Below, in pieces: positions 8,972 to 20,264 of a stretch of DNA of 35,188 bases. Origin of the DNA: Auxenochlorella pyrenoidosa. Lineage: Eukaryota > Chlorophyta > Trebouxiophyceae > Chlorellales > Chlorellaceae. A program made the position numbers and the translations under genes. The notes under the pieces were generated by a model. It did no database searches and was not told the DNA's origin. It was given only the letters and a program-made list of their open reading frames with translations. Within the stretch, counting starts at the first letter, position 1. The number at the start of each line of letters is the position of its first letter. The stretch spans positions 1,605,559 to 1,640,746 of the forward strand of contig KQ482057.1 of NCBI GenBank assembly GCA_001430745.1, written 5' to 3'.

Positions 8972-11900
8972 TCATCTGCTGCCGGGCGGCCGCGGCGACT
9001 GCAGATCAAACTCTCCAAGACTGGCCGGCGCGGGCGGCGGCGCCATTACTGGTGGCAGCCTGCCTAACGGGGGCACACGAAGCTGCTGCTGCGGAGGTGT
9101 GCTTTCAGCCCTCGCCGGCTCATCGCCTGCCTCGGCTGCCAAGCTGCTGCTGCTGCCATACTGGCCACGTGTACGGCCGGCCAGCAGGCGCGGCGGCGGC
9201 GGCGCTGGCGACTGTAGATCCCTGGCACCCACGGCTGCTGCTGCTGCGGCTTGCGCCGCACCTGCTGGCATGGCCACCTCCTCCTCCGACCCTTCCTCCT
9301 CGCCCTCTGGCAGCATGCCAGATGCCGCTGCTGCAAAAACTGCTGCCGAGGCGGCTCCCAGCGACTGCGAGCGCTGGCTGTACATCAGCTGGGAAGCGCC
9401 GGCGCCCATGCCGCCTGCCCCGTAGCTGCCCTCTCGGTGGCCTCGGTAGCTGCTGTCCCTGCTATGGTAGCTGCCATCAGCCGTGATCACGCGCTCCGAG
9501 ATGCCCGAGGGCCGCTGCAGGCTCCAGTCCGCAGGGCCAGCGCCAGCCTGTGCCACCCCTGCCGCCCCGATGTGCCCTCGGTCGCCTGCTGCTTCCAGCG
9601 CCCCGCTCCCAGCGTGGGGGCCAGCCTCTGGATCCTCGTCCTGCAAGCCGCCATGGGGGTGGGAGCGGCAAGCCAGCAGCGCTTGAGGCTGGTGACAGCA
9701 GGCAGGGCATGGCCGCTCTGAGAACCAAGCCGGACAAGCGGAGAGACAGGCCGTGGTCCCCCAAGGGATCCAATTTGGATTCGGGCAGCTGGGACCGCCA
9801 TCGCAGGACAGGCACGCACGGCTGTCGCTCAATTGCAGCGCTGCCAAGGCAGGCAAGCAAGGGAGCGGCCGCACCTCTCCACGGTACGGCAGCACCTCAA
9901 CTCCATGGGAGCCGTTGGCCGGCAGCGCTGCGTGCGCTCCGTTTGGCTTGGCAGGGCGCGACATCTGCCACGCAGCAGGGGAAACAGGCGGCAAGGTCAG
10001 CGAGAGGACCCAACGGAATGTGTTGGGCAGCACACCAAGGGCATGCCTGCACGGGACGCCCCTCTGCACCCGACCAAGCCGCACAGGCGCACAATTTCCA
10101 TCCCAACCTCGGCCCCCCGTCCCTTCCAACAGGTGCACACCTGCGCTAGCTGCACTCCGCCTCCAGCTGCTGCCGCCGCGGCCTGCTGCTCCTGCTGCGC
10201 TGCCGTCGCTGCGCTTGCCTCGGCGCGCTGCTGCAGGCCCAGCTGGCCCCAGCGCGGCGGGATGGGGGCGCAGAAAGCCTCCCAGCAGTTGTTCAGGAGG
10301 CCGTTGTTGTAAGGGTTGCCCAGATCTGCGGACCGAGCAAGGGCCATTGGGCAGAAATGGTGTGAGCAGGAATGCAGGGCTGCACATGCAGCGCCCCCGC
10401 CCGCTGCAGCCGTTGGCACTGCGCTGCCTCCTTGCATCCCCTGGAACGTCTCGTCCCCATCCAGGGCACTCCACTGGCAGGACATGAACATGCATGCGCT
10501 CACCAGAGTATCTGTGACGGAAGTGCTCGTATGTGGTTTGATTGGTGCACACGAGGTAGGTGTGCAGGGCGCTGAGGCCGCCCACAAACCAGAAGCCCTG
10601 TGCATGGACGCAAGAGGGCCGGTTGGGCACGCAGGGCCCCGGCAGGGCTTGCAAGATCGATCCCAGCCACAAGATCGAGCCCAGCCGCAACAAGCAAGAG
10701 CCGCCACACCCCTCCAGGTACGCTCCCCGCCTCGTCGCCGTACCCTCCTAGCTCCACGCCACCATTCACCCCAGCTCTGTTGCACACAGCGCTCACAGCT
10801 CAGCCGGCCTGCAGCTCACCAGGAAGGTGTACACCGCGCACACAATGGCGGCAGGGTGGTCGCCCGCCGCGGTGCCAAAGCTCCAGCCGGCGTCGCGCGC
10901 GGCGATGACCAGGTTGGCGACCGACAGCGCAAACACCCAGCAGCAGAGCGCCACGGTGGAGTAGACAAAGGTGAGGAAGAAGCGGTAGTTGCGCTGCAGG
11001 GAAGGGGAAGAGGGGCAGGCGGCTGAGGGCGCTGAGGGTGTTGGAGGCTGGGCTGCGCTCTTGAGCGGCAGGGACGGCGGGGTTGGCAGGTGGGCACGGG
11101 GGCAACATGCAGCCTGAGAGGGCCTCAGCCACAGAGCACCGCTGTTTGGGGAGCGGCTGCGGGCGTCACCCTGGAGGTTGCACTGGGCGACCGGTTGGGC
11201 CGCCCACACCGCACACCTACAGTGACCTCACCCGGCCTATGCAGGTGCCCACCCACGGGCAGTGGTGATCAAACTTGTCCACGCAGTTGTCGCACACGGC
11301 GCAGTGCGAGCAGCGCGGCGGGCGGTAGTGGCTGCGCGGCGGGGGCGGCGGCGGGGGCGGCGGGCGCTGACCAGGGGCACGCGCAGGCGCCGGACCCTGC
11401 AAAGCATCTGCGCTCGCAGACACGAGCCCAGCACGCAGCACACGGCAGCACGCGCGGCAGCACCCCCCAGCCAGGCGCAGGCCCCTCCTGCCTGCAGGTG
11501 GTGCAGTACTTGGTGGTGACGGTGTAGCCGTTGATCTGGTGGTCCTTGGTGGGCACCGCCATGCTGCAGGCCGGGGGAGCCCAGCAAGCCAAGGGTGGGT
11601 TCAGCCCTGCAGGCCAGCCGGCGCTGGGCGCGGGACCGGCCGTCCGGCCGGCGCAAACGGGCGCCGCTGCGCCCTGCCACTCGCCCGCCTGCAGGCGCAC
11701 TTCCCAGGGCAGCTGCCTTCCCAGCCAGCCCCAGCCCTAAAGGCTGCCTCCGGTGCCCCTCCAGTGCCCGCTCAAGAGCCAGCACTGCCTCCCCTGCCAG
11801 GCCCAGCCCAAGCGGCTGCCCCCCATGGCCGCCACAGGGCTCAGCGGCGCACCCGTACTCGACATCCTCATCCAGCGGGGAGCGCGGGATGAAGCCCGGG

Positions 11901-12633
11901 TCTTTCAGCGCCGTGGCAGCCAGCATGGAGGTGGACAGCGCGATGAGCACGCCCGAGAGGGCCACCAGGGCCCAGGAGATGTGCCGCCCCACCCACGGCA
12001 GCACCCAGATGCAGAACACGACTGTGCGGGCAGGCGGGGCAGGCGGGCGCACGCTGGGGCGTCAGAAAGATGCAGGAGGGTCAAGTGGCATGGAGGGCTG
12101 TGCCGGCCCACCCGGCGCGCCCGCTTGCAAAGCTTGATGGTGGGCAGGGCAGCCGGCGGGGCAGGCGGTGCTGCCTCCAACTCGCAAGCACACACAGGAA
12201 TGCAAGCAGCTGCCCAACTAGCAGACTGAAACACGCACATTGAGATTGCACCGCTGCCAACTCGCGCACACGGGCACGCGCAGTTTGCAGTAGATGGCCG
12301 CTGCACGCTCTCACCTGTGGGTGCTATGATGAGCACAGTCGAGCCTAGCAGCGAGCGCCAATCCGGCCCTGCAAAGGCGGCGAGGTGACGCATTCAGCGG
12401 CAGCAGGACAAGCTGCTCAGCGACATCAAGAGTGAGGACGGACAGCCGCCTGCAGCAGCCAAGGGCACAATTTTCACAACAAGCCACAGGCAAACCTACA
12501 GCAGCGATCGCCCAGGCAGCCAGCAACCTGGCAACGCACCAACGACGATCCTGCCGCCGCAAAACAGGAAGTGTGTTCCAGAGTTGATGCCCCGCACTCG
12601 CGGCTCCGTATGCTGCTGTGTGTCACCGTTCAT
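8972..12633 (-). CDS. DHHC-type protein S-acyltransferase (palmitoyltransferase)
   Basis: Nine exons (12633-12540, 12368-12315, 12021-11853, 11563-11492, 11331-11232, 10993-10820, 10597-10504, 10325-10141, 9640-8972) give 536 residues in one frame. The enzyme moves palmitate from acyl-CoA to cysteines of membrane-associated proteins through a Cys-acyl intermediate. An N-terminal [15 protein letters not shown] stretch, typical of plant PATs, leads into two membrane helices (about 35-55 and 64-86). DPGFIPRSP follows, the DPG motif. The Cys-rich domain begins at Cys126 ([17 protein letters not shown]) and carries DHHC at 151-154. Helices 3 and 4 follow, then TTYE at 242-245 (TTxE motif) and NPYNNG at about 256-261. 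The last about 220 residues are a disordered Ser/Ala/Gly/Pro-rich tail. The intron after 11492 appears to use a GC donor; this join gives the family's exact TC-x2-YRPPR spacing. It is likely in Golgi or endosomal membranes, by analogy only. Confidence 0.92.
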
Positions 12634-14197
12634 GGCGGCCGTGCTGCCAGCGTGCCAGAGTGCAGCCGGGGTTCACAAATGCCACGGGTGCGGCCTGAAG
12701 CCACCGCCGCCGCCGCCGCTGCCAAGGGGGGCTCGGGTCAGGCCTGCGGCCCGGAACGCCGCCCTCTCCAGTCTGCTGGCTCTTGCCGAGGACCTGCCCC
12801 AGCAGCTGGTCGTGTGGCCGGCCCTGATGGTCACTCGACGGCTGCAGCGCACTGCTTGCTCCCGAGGCTCGCCAAGCGCCGATCACACAGTGCTTGTGAG
12901 CCTGCTAGAGCGCACCTAGGAGCGCTGCGCGCCACTTGTGGCTTGCCCTTCGAGCGCAGGCAGCCCCCTGAGCAGGGCCCCCTGCAACAAAACCTGCGAT
13001 GTTGATGCGAAATGCAGACTGCCACAACTGGCGGAAGAAAGGTATCCACGTCGCAAGGCTTTGACTTGCTAGAGTGGACTGGACAACGAAGGGGAGCCGT
13101 TGCGAACCAAGAGCGACCTTGGATAAGCAAACAATGACAAAGATTTAACCTCGAGCACAGGCATGACGGCGGGGAGTCATGCGGGGGGGATCAGGGGGAG
13201 GGGACGTGGGGCGTCAGAAGGCGTGTCGAGAAAATCAGCTTGATGTTCAGATGATAGGTCAGATGGTGATCACGTCAACAAAAACCCTACCAAACTGACG
13301 CCATGGAACGGTGAAAGAATGCCCGGCAGACCAATGGACCTTGGAATTTCAAAGGTAACATCTGCCAGACTCGACAACTGGCACATCTCGGTCGCTTGGG
13401 AGCGGAAGATGCAGCGCACCTACAGCTGAGAACAGGGCTGGATCATGTCATTTGAGAAAAGTGTGTTGAGGCCTTTGCATGGGGCCCTGCTCACCAGGCC
13501 TGCTCACGAGGCCTGCTCAGCGTGGCACACATGCGCCCTGACGTCATTCAGCATGCCCAATGCCCGCTCCTCAGTACGGAAGGCAGCGTGCACATCAAAA
13601 CATCTGTTCTGAAACAGGAACTTGCTGAAGTTCAGTGAATTGTGCGCCCAGTTATCACACAGCACATTTGTGAGGTGCACAACGCAGCAGCCGACTTCCA
13701 ACTTGACTGCATGATGAGTGGTGGGTGTTGACGTGCACGCCCTGCAGGATGAAGGAACTTCAGCAAGGGAACTGAAATCGTACTGGTAACACACAACATG
13801 ACTGGCTCTCGAGCATGCAGCCAGGGGCCAACGGAAGGGGTCGTGAAGGGGGAGGGAGTTGCGGTTGTATGGTTGTTGACGTGGCGCCGAGTGACCTGTT
13901 CAACTTGCTGCAGGTGAAGCAAGGTGTCCTTTGGTTGCAGCGATTGCAGAGTAGCCCTCTGAGCTGAAGGCGCGCTCTCTCCGCGTTGCCGTGCGAGCTA
14001 AGCGGTGACAGAAGGCGCGGCTGCGGGTCGCTATCGGGCAGCAGGGCTGCGGCCAATGCTATAGAGCGTTGCTCAGGTATCGCCGCCGGCTCCCGCAGGT
14101 GCAGCGCAGCTGGCAACAGACACACAGCAGCGGTGCCAGTGGCAGCGGCGGCGAGGGCAGCGGCGCCCTATCGCCCTGGTATCAAGGCTGCGCCAGC
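12634..14197. other. Divergent intergenic region, 1.56 kb
   Basis: This separates the DHHC gene (-) from the glycosyltransferase gene (+) and must contain both promoters. From about 13000 to 13950 the GC content falls noticeably below the flanking exons and no frame looks coding. A 13-bp tandem repeat is at 13486-13520. I see no TATA box or other regulatory site I can defend and no terminal repeats of a mobile element. Confidence 0.55.
13486..13520. repeat. 13-bp tandem repeat, 2.7 copies
   Basis: CCTGCTCACCAGG (13486-13498), CCTGCTCACGAGG (13499-13511) and a partial CCTGCTCAG (13512-13520) follow one another in the intergenic region. Confidence 0.85.
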
Positions 14198-17100
14198 ATG
14201 CTGCGGCGACCAGGAAGCCCTTTAGGACGCAAGAGAGGCTTCACGCCTGTCATATGGATAGCGTTGATCAGCGTATCTGGGGTGCTCGTGCTGGCAGGGG
14301 CGCACCTGGCGCTGGGTGCGCGCAGCAGCAGTGGCGGTGGCAGCCGAGAGGGCAGCAGCGCAGCAGGGGGCGAAGGCAGCGAGCGTGTGCCACGCGTCCT
14401 CCTTCAGGGAGCTGGGTCTAGCAGCGCAGAAGCAGCACGGCAGCAGCAGCTGTCATTGCGTCCCGATGTTGAGCCGCAGCCGGTGGGCATGCGGCGCAGC
14501 GGTGGAGCAGCAGCAGGCGACGGTGACACAGAGGCAGCGGCAGTGGGCGGCGCAGCAGAGGAAGATGCTGGACCGCCAGAGGCAGAGCCGCCAGCAGAAC
14601 AGCTGGGGACAGCCTCTGATCTGGCCACGTTTGCAGCCAAGGGCACGCACTGCATTGTAACGCCCGCCCACGGCAAGGTGCGCTGCAGTGCTGCCTGCTC
14701 TGTTGGCAGTGCGGCCAAGCCGCTTGCATTAGGCGCTTGCAGTTCCAGCCCACCCATGCATGCAGCGCAGGTTGTCTGCATGACAAGAGCGGCGCTAGGC
14801 GCCGCTGCCCTGGCTGTTTGCGGTATGTGCCCAGTTGCACCTGCCTTCCCTGCTGCTGCGGAAGCATGCTCCGCCAGTGCCCAACCAAGCTGCAGCGAGT
14901 GTGTTTTCCCCTCTCAGATTGCCCTGCTGTTCCTCACGCACGGCGACCTGCCTCACGACCTGGTGTGGACGGCGTGGCTGAGGGAGGCGCGTGGCCTGCT
15001 GCCCCGCAGCAGCCTGGCAGGGGAGCAGGCCTTCTGCCTGCAGCAGTGCGACGATGCAGGTGGGGCTGCTGGGAGGCACAGGCGGGCAGGGCCTGGGAAA
15101 GTTTCATGTGAAGCAGTGAGCTTGTGGGTGCAGAGGAGTGCCTGCCTCTGGTCTGGTCTTCCACCGCACAGCCTTTCAGCCTGCTGCGATGTTGCTCTAG
15201 GCTGGAGGTCATGCCCACACCCGCAGACCTGCACCGCTCCATTCAAGCGGGCATGCTCTTCACATCGCTCCGCTGCCCGCCCGCCCGCCTACGCGCCGCA
15301 GGGGACGCGTGCGTGCAGCGGTGCGGCCGCGCCGCGGCCTGCAACCCGCTGTGCCTCGAGGCGCTGCGCCAGCAGCTGGGGCCCTCGCGCAGCACTGCGG
15401 TGCTGCAGCAGCAGCACCTCTTCTCGGTGTACGTGCACGCCCGCCCCACCCTGAAGGACTACAAGGAGCCCTCCGCCTTTGCCGGCCGCCTCATACCCGA
15501 CCGGGCGGTGAGGGGCGCCTGCCATGCCATGCATGCTGCCGCGACCCAGGGCGGGTGCTCCGACCACATGCGCATGTGCTGCATGCTCCGGCAGCGGGGC
15601 GGCGAGCTTCTGCAGGGCGCCTAATCGGTAGCCCCCCCGACGTGGCACACCCGCCCCGCCTCCTTGGCTGCTCCCACAAATCGCCTGCGCTGCTTCGCCC
15701 TCTGCCCCGGCAGATTGCCAAGCCGGGCACCCACGCCATTGCGGCGGCCGCCAAGAAGCTGGTGGAGGTGGCGGCACTGGACCAGCGCAATCAGTGGTTT
15801 GTGCTGGTGGGCGACACGACAGGTGCGCCGGCACCGGAGGCAGCAGGGCGTGCTGCGTGCGCCTGCAGCCCAGGCCCTCGAGCGCATGCCGCACAACGCT
15901 TTCCGCATTGCCTGCAGGCCATGCCAGTGTGTTTCGTTTGCTGCCAGCAGAGGACTGCGGTTTGCAGAAATGGGGGCAATAGGGCAGCGGGCTGTTGCAG
16001 CTCCTGAGGCCCTCATGCCATGACTTGTGCGTGCATCCGTTCTTTGCTTGTCTGCCCACAGTGCCGCTGTACCACCCGGCAATGGTGTGGCAGCAGCTCA
16101 TGCACGAGGAGCGCAGCAGGCTGGACGCCTGCGCCCACAAGGTGAGGCGGGGGCGCAGGCGGGTGTGGAGCGGAACCTCTCGCGGAACCTCTCGGTTGCG
16201 CGAGCCGGGGCTGTGCGTGCAATGGATGGCGGGCGGCGGCATCCCTGGGACCCCAGAGAAGGCTCCTGGCTGGCACCCTGTGCCGAAACCCGGCGCCCCT
16301 CCTGCCGCATGGCATGCAGGACCCTCACCTGGCCCGCACGCGCTCCACGCCCGCCATGCGCACCGACCGCTTCCGGCCCGATTGGCACTGGCGCAAGTCT
16401 GGCCAGTGGTTCATGCTCAACCGCAAGTGAGTGCCGCGGCAGCTGCGGGGGCGGTGGGACCAGCGCTGGGCCCCTGTGGCCGGCTGGGCACCAACCTCGC
16501 ACCACCGGCCACAGGGGCCTAGCGCTGGGGAGGGGCACAAGTGGCTGGCAGGCCGTGCCTGGTCCCCACTTGCCCCACCTGCGCGAGCATGGTTGCATGC
16601 AACCCGCCCCCCTGCGCCGCGCCCCCACATGCCAGGCATGCCGAGCTGCTTGCGCACGACCAGGAGGTGGCCCACACCTTTGCCAAGCACTGCTACACCG
16701 GCTACGACCAGCAGGAGGGGCGGTGAGTGGGCGGGGGCAGGGGCTCTGGCGGGGGCGGGGCTGGGACGGTGCCCCACCCAGCGAGGCGGGCAGGGCCACG
16801 CACCACACCACAGCCGGGAGCGCTGCCATGTTTGATGGGCTGGCTCCTGGCGTGTTTGCAGCCCCAGTCATGTGCATTCCGGGAGGCCAGCCGGTGAGCC
16901 ACGCTCGATCCAACCTAAGAACCTGGCCCCGACTTCTCAGCGCTGCACCCGTGGGCTGCCTGCTGCCCCTGCCGCTGCTGCAGGCAGCGGGACTGCGCCA
17001 GCGCCGAGCACTACCTGCCCTCCCTTCTTGCCATGTATGGCCTTGACAACGAGGTGGGGTTGGGGCGAGCCCCTGCTGCCACACAATACTGCCGTGGGCT

Positions 17101-18063
17101 CTCGGCTTCTCGGGGCGCGAGCAGCGGGGGCTACCATGGCCGCTGCCGTGGAATGTCGCTGCGCCTGCTCGCTGCGCCGTCCCCATCCACCTGGGTGCGT
17201 GCCGGCCTGCCCGCTGCTCACGTCTCTGTGCTTATGCAACGCCCCTGTCTGCAGACAAACTGCGACCCCAGCGGCGGCACAGCGTGGGCCTGGCAGCCGC
17301 CCATCAACGGGCCAAAGGACAGCCCAGTGCCCAAGACCTTCCAGCCAGGACACGTCACAGCGGGTGTGCAGGAGCCCAGGGGCTGGGTGCACAAGGCTGC
17401 GCAGCAGCCGTGGGCAGCTGCCGCGCAGGCCGGCAGCTCCCACCCGCTGCCTCATGGAGCGCCCTTGCCCTGCGTGCCCCACCCCCTGCAGAGCTCTTTG
17501 CCAGCCTGCGCTCCACTGTGCGGCGCGCCCCCGACGAGCAGCACAGCGTGGAGGGCGACGCGGGGCTGTGCGACGGCTGGGCGGCGGCCGCGCAGGCGGC
17601 CCGCGAGGCGTTCCTCGATGCCGGCGCCGTGGAGCCCGACAGCTGTGCAGCCACCCTGGGCAGCGCAGAGTTCTTGCGGGACGACCCGTACCAGGGTGCG
17701 CCCCGCTGGGCTGCACCTGGGATCGCATCCACAGCTTGCATGCCAGCTGCGACACCGTGGGCTCACTGGCATGGTGCCAGCAGACCGATGCTGCAGCTGG
17801 AGTGGGGTGGTGGCGCCGCTCGTCAGGCGATGGCTGGTGGGCTGCTGGCACCTGCGTCATGCTCACCAGTCCTGGACCGGTCCTGCCCTCCCTCCCCTGC
17901 AGGCGTGGCGCTGAGCGACCGCTGCCCGCTGCTGGCCCGCAAGTTTTCGCAGCACGCGGCCAAGTGGGTGCACAAGGTGTACCGCAGCTGCAGCGCCGGG
18001 CTGGGCGTGCTGGCCTGCAGCCAGCGGCTGACCGACCGCGACAACAACTGGTGGTCGCGGTGA
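14198..18063 (+). CDS. GT14 / Core-2/I-branching (DUF266-type) glycosyltransferase, type II membrane protein
   Basis: Eleven exons (14198-14677, 14918-15059, 15302-15507, 15714-15822, 16062-16141, 16320-16426, 16636-16722, 16984-17053, 17255-17363, 17492-17695, 17903-18063) give 584 residues. A basic N-terminus and one helix (about 16-37, PVIWIALISVSGVLVLAGAH) anchor it as a Golgi-type II protein, followed by a disordered stem to about residue 155. The catalytic region follows the plant DUF266 order: IALLFLTHGDLP (161), FSVYVHARP (248-256), GRLIPDRA, NQWFVLVGDTTVPLYHP, RKSGQWFMLNRKHAELLAHD, AEHYLPSLLAMYG, and TFQPGHVT before ELFASLR. Family members transfer sugars, probably onto cell-wall or arabinogalactan-type glycans; the donor and acceptor cannot be told here. 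Three Cx3C pairs (200/204, 211/215, 221/225) sit in an extra segment between the first two motifs. The start ATG is the first one in frame before the signal anchor. Confidence 0.85.
16460..16528 (+). repeat. 24-bp near-perfect inverted repeat (hairpin) in GT14 intron 6
   Basis: The arms 16460-16483 and 16505-16528 are complementary at 23 of 24 positions (CCAGCGCTGGGCCCCTGTGG... against its reverse complement). The loop is 21 nt. The hairpin lies inside the intron 16427-16635. It could form in the pre-mRNA and is in the size range of plant or algal small-RNA precursors. Confidence 0.88.
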
Positions 18064-18728
18064 CACGGCGCGAGGGCGGGCCCCTGCGGCCCATTCGCCG
18101 CCGGCCTGCCGCTGATCAGCACCAACTACGACCCCCTGCCTGCCGGCCCGAACTACCCCCGCTGCGCATCCATGTATGCCGACCTTTGCGTGTGTTGTGT
18201 TGTTGACGCGTAACCCATACTCCTCCCTGCTAGTCACCGTCCCCCGCTGTCCTCTGCTTCCCCAGTCAAGTTGTCGTGCAACGTGCGCTACTCCCTCCTC
18301 CTTTGCCCGTTTTGCCGTGCCCTCCTCTGCTCGCTCCCCTCGAGTTGCAAGGCCGTTGCTGATCCTGTTGCATTTTTTCCCCAGCCCCAGGCCCCTGACC
18401 CCAATCCTGCAATCCAACCAACCAAGCACGACATGCTAGGCGGATAGCCTGCCTGCCAATCGACACACAGGTTACAGCAAGGCACAGTGGTGAGCAAGAG
18501 TGCAGCTGAACAGCACCTGCGCAAAGGTCACATGCGGCAGGCCAGTGAGCCTGTGTGGGGCCGGGCTGTGCTGACGCGGGTGATTGTGTCAGCCGTGGCG
18601 ACAATTCTTCGGTTCCAGCCCTTGGCTGCAACGCAAGGCATCATGATCTGCATCTCAGTTGGCTGCCACTGGCGTGGGCGCCTCCGCCTTGACCATCACC
18701 TGCAGCAGTGCCCAAGTGGCTTGTCGCA
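18064..18728. other. Convergent 3' UTRs
   Basis: No coding region is recognised. TTACA at 18472-18476 is TGTAA on the minus strand and probably ends the Cys-rich protein gene. I see no TGTAA for the + strand glycosyltransferase gene. The stretch just after 18063 keeps exon-like base composition for about 100 nt, so an alternative C-terminus is possible. Confidence 0.45.
18472..18476 (-). terminator. TGTAA polyadenylation signal of Cys-rich protein gene
   Basis: TTACA on the + strand reads TGTAA on the minus strand, about 250 nt after the candidate stop at 18729. Confidence 0.45.
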
Positions 18729-20264
18729 TCAGCAGCAGCAGCAAGCAGAGCCTTGCCGCGAAGCGGTCAACGGCTGGCTACTCTGAACAACGCTCTTTGT
18801 CACGGCGTCTGCCGAGCCCACACCCGTGGCGGTCCCCGCCTGCCATGCCCACAGTGCTGCCCATGCAGAACAAGGAGCACACTCCAGCGAGACTTGGGCG
18901 GCAAAGCGAGCTGGCCCCAGGGGCAGGAGGCACTGGTGGAAAAGCGGGGGGGTTGGGTGCAACGCGCAGCAGGCGGGCCTTGCCTGCCAGCGATCCTTCT
19001 CATACTCCTCGGGGGTCTTGAAGTCGGGGTCGCGGTAGGAGCGGAAGGAGAAGGAGTGGCAGTCCAGGCACAGGCACTCGCTCTCCCACTTCTTCTTGCC
19101 TCGGCACCAAGTCTGTGGCAGGGCGGCGGGTAGGGAGGCGGCATCCCGTGGGCTGCTGCCCCAGACATGCATTTGCGCTGGCCCAACTATGCTTCCGTCC
19201 GGTTGGGAGGCAGCTCATGCAGTGAAGCAGGCATAAATTGCCGGTCTTGTTTGTTGAGATGATGGGCTGGAGGCCACCGATGGCACCTTTCCAGTCGTAC
19301 TCCTGGTCATGTGGCCCGCTGCTGCCAAGCCTGCACCGTCCTTACACCCTTTCCCTCACAGGGCCCCCCCCCACCCCCACCCCCACCCCCACCCCCACCC
19401 CTGGTCCCGAGCCAGCCGCCCCCCCACCCCCACCCCCTCCCCACCTGCGTGAAGTGGTGCTCCTTGGTGTTCTTGCTGCCGCACTGCAGGCACTCGGGCC
19501 AGGCCTCGTTCTTCTTCCACCGGGCCGACCACTCCTCCACCGTCATCACGCGGTAGCCGTGCCCCACCTGCAGGGCGGAGCAAGCGTGCGCACCATGAGG
19601 ACCAGCTCAGGAAAGGCGCGCTTGGTGGCGCCGACCTCCCTGCCTCGGGAGGACGATGTGGGCGCTTTGCGTACGTGCAGGGAGGGCCCCATCTCGGGCC
19701 CTCCAGACCTAAGCGTGGGGTTGCAGCCCTGACAAGGGATGCTCATTTTAGGCGCAGCGAGTGCCACACGATTGGGCGCAGGCAGGAAGCGCATGTGTGC
19801 TCGAGTCCCGACTGCCAACACGTGCACGTGCAGCTGGGACGCCCATGCTCCCTGCTGTCAGCATGACACGTTGTATTGCATGGCAGCTTGAGGCGCGCAA
19901 AACAGCAGCGAGACTCTTCAACATCCAAGGCAACTGAAAAGGGGGCTGCTGGATATAGATCCGGCCAGTCGAGGCGAAAAGGGTTCTTGCCCATGGCTTT
20001 GTGGATGGACAGGATCTGCTAGCGGCGCCAGCGCCCAGGTTGGCACGGCCCGGGAACACCACAATCCCGCCAGAGCAGCACAGGGTTCCCCCGCCCCCTC
20101 CCCTCAGCCACCCTGCGCCGCCCACCCACCGAGGGATTGATTTCCACCGGGTCGCCATTCTGCACCTTGCGCCACTCCACAGAGTGCACCTTGACAGTCG
20201 GCTTGTCGGCGACGCGTGTCACAATCGGCGCCCGCAGGTTGGCGGTGCAGTCCGCCAGGCTCAT
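18729..20264 (-). CDS. Conserved-looking protein with Cys-rich (probably zinc-binding) module
   Basis: Exons 20264-20130, 20015-19935, 19567-19445 and 19112 onward all join in phase 0. The protein starts MSLADCTANLRAPIVTRVAD and continues VHSVEWRKVQNGDPVEINPS, then SIHKAMGKNPFRLDWPDLYP. Next comes GYRVMTVEEWSARWKKNEAW with PECLQCGSKNTKEHHFTQ, then TWCRGKKKWESECLCLDCHS and FRSYRDPDFKTPEEYEKDRW. Cys98, Cys101, Cys116, Cys126, Cys128 and Cys131 with His-His could bind zinc, so a ribbon-like fold is an inference. I do not recognise the family. The exon continues open to a TGA at 18729-18731, but the part after residue 156 looks unlike coding sequence; a GC donor at 18983 (CAG|GCAAGG) may cut it. 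The end of exon 2 is also uncertain. A further minus-strand piece (EYDWKGAIGGLQPIIS, near 19250-19310) might be an extra exon. Confidence 0.55.
19364..19401 (-). repeat. TGGGGG tandem repeat with G-quadruplex potential in an intron
   Basis: The + strand shows repeated CCCCCA units, so the transcribed RNA of the minus gene carries five to six G-runs of 4-9 G separated by single U, within the intron 19444-19113. A second C-rich stretch follows at about 19419-19442. Four such runs suffice for a G-quadruplex. Confidence 0.85.

Noticed and set aside
11718..11822. Repeated Gly/Leu-rich stretches in the intron of the DHHC gene
   Set aside because: They are a degenerate direct repeat of about 30 bp inside an intron with no coding support.
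13100..13950. Lower-GC intergenic stretch as a transposon or viral insert
   Set aside because: No terminal repeats, no target-site duplication and no transposase, reverse transcriptase or integrase frame could be found.
19250..19312. Minus-strand segment EYDWKGAIGGLQPIIS as an exon of the Cys-rich gene
   Set aside because: It has a possible acceptor but no phase-compatible donor, and joining HHFTQ directly to TWCRGKKKW gives a more natural Cys-rich module. It is mentioned in the gene entry as an open question.
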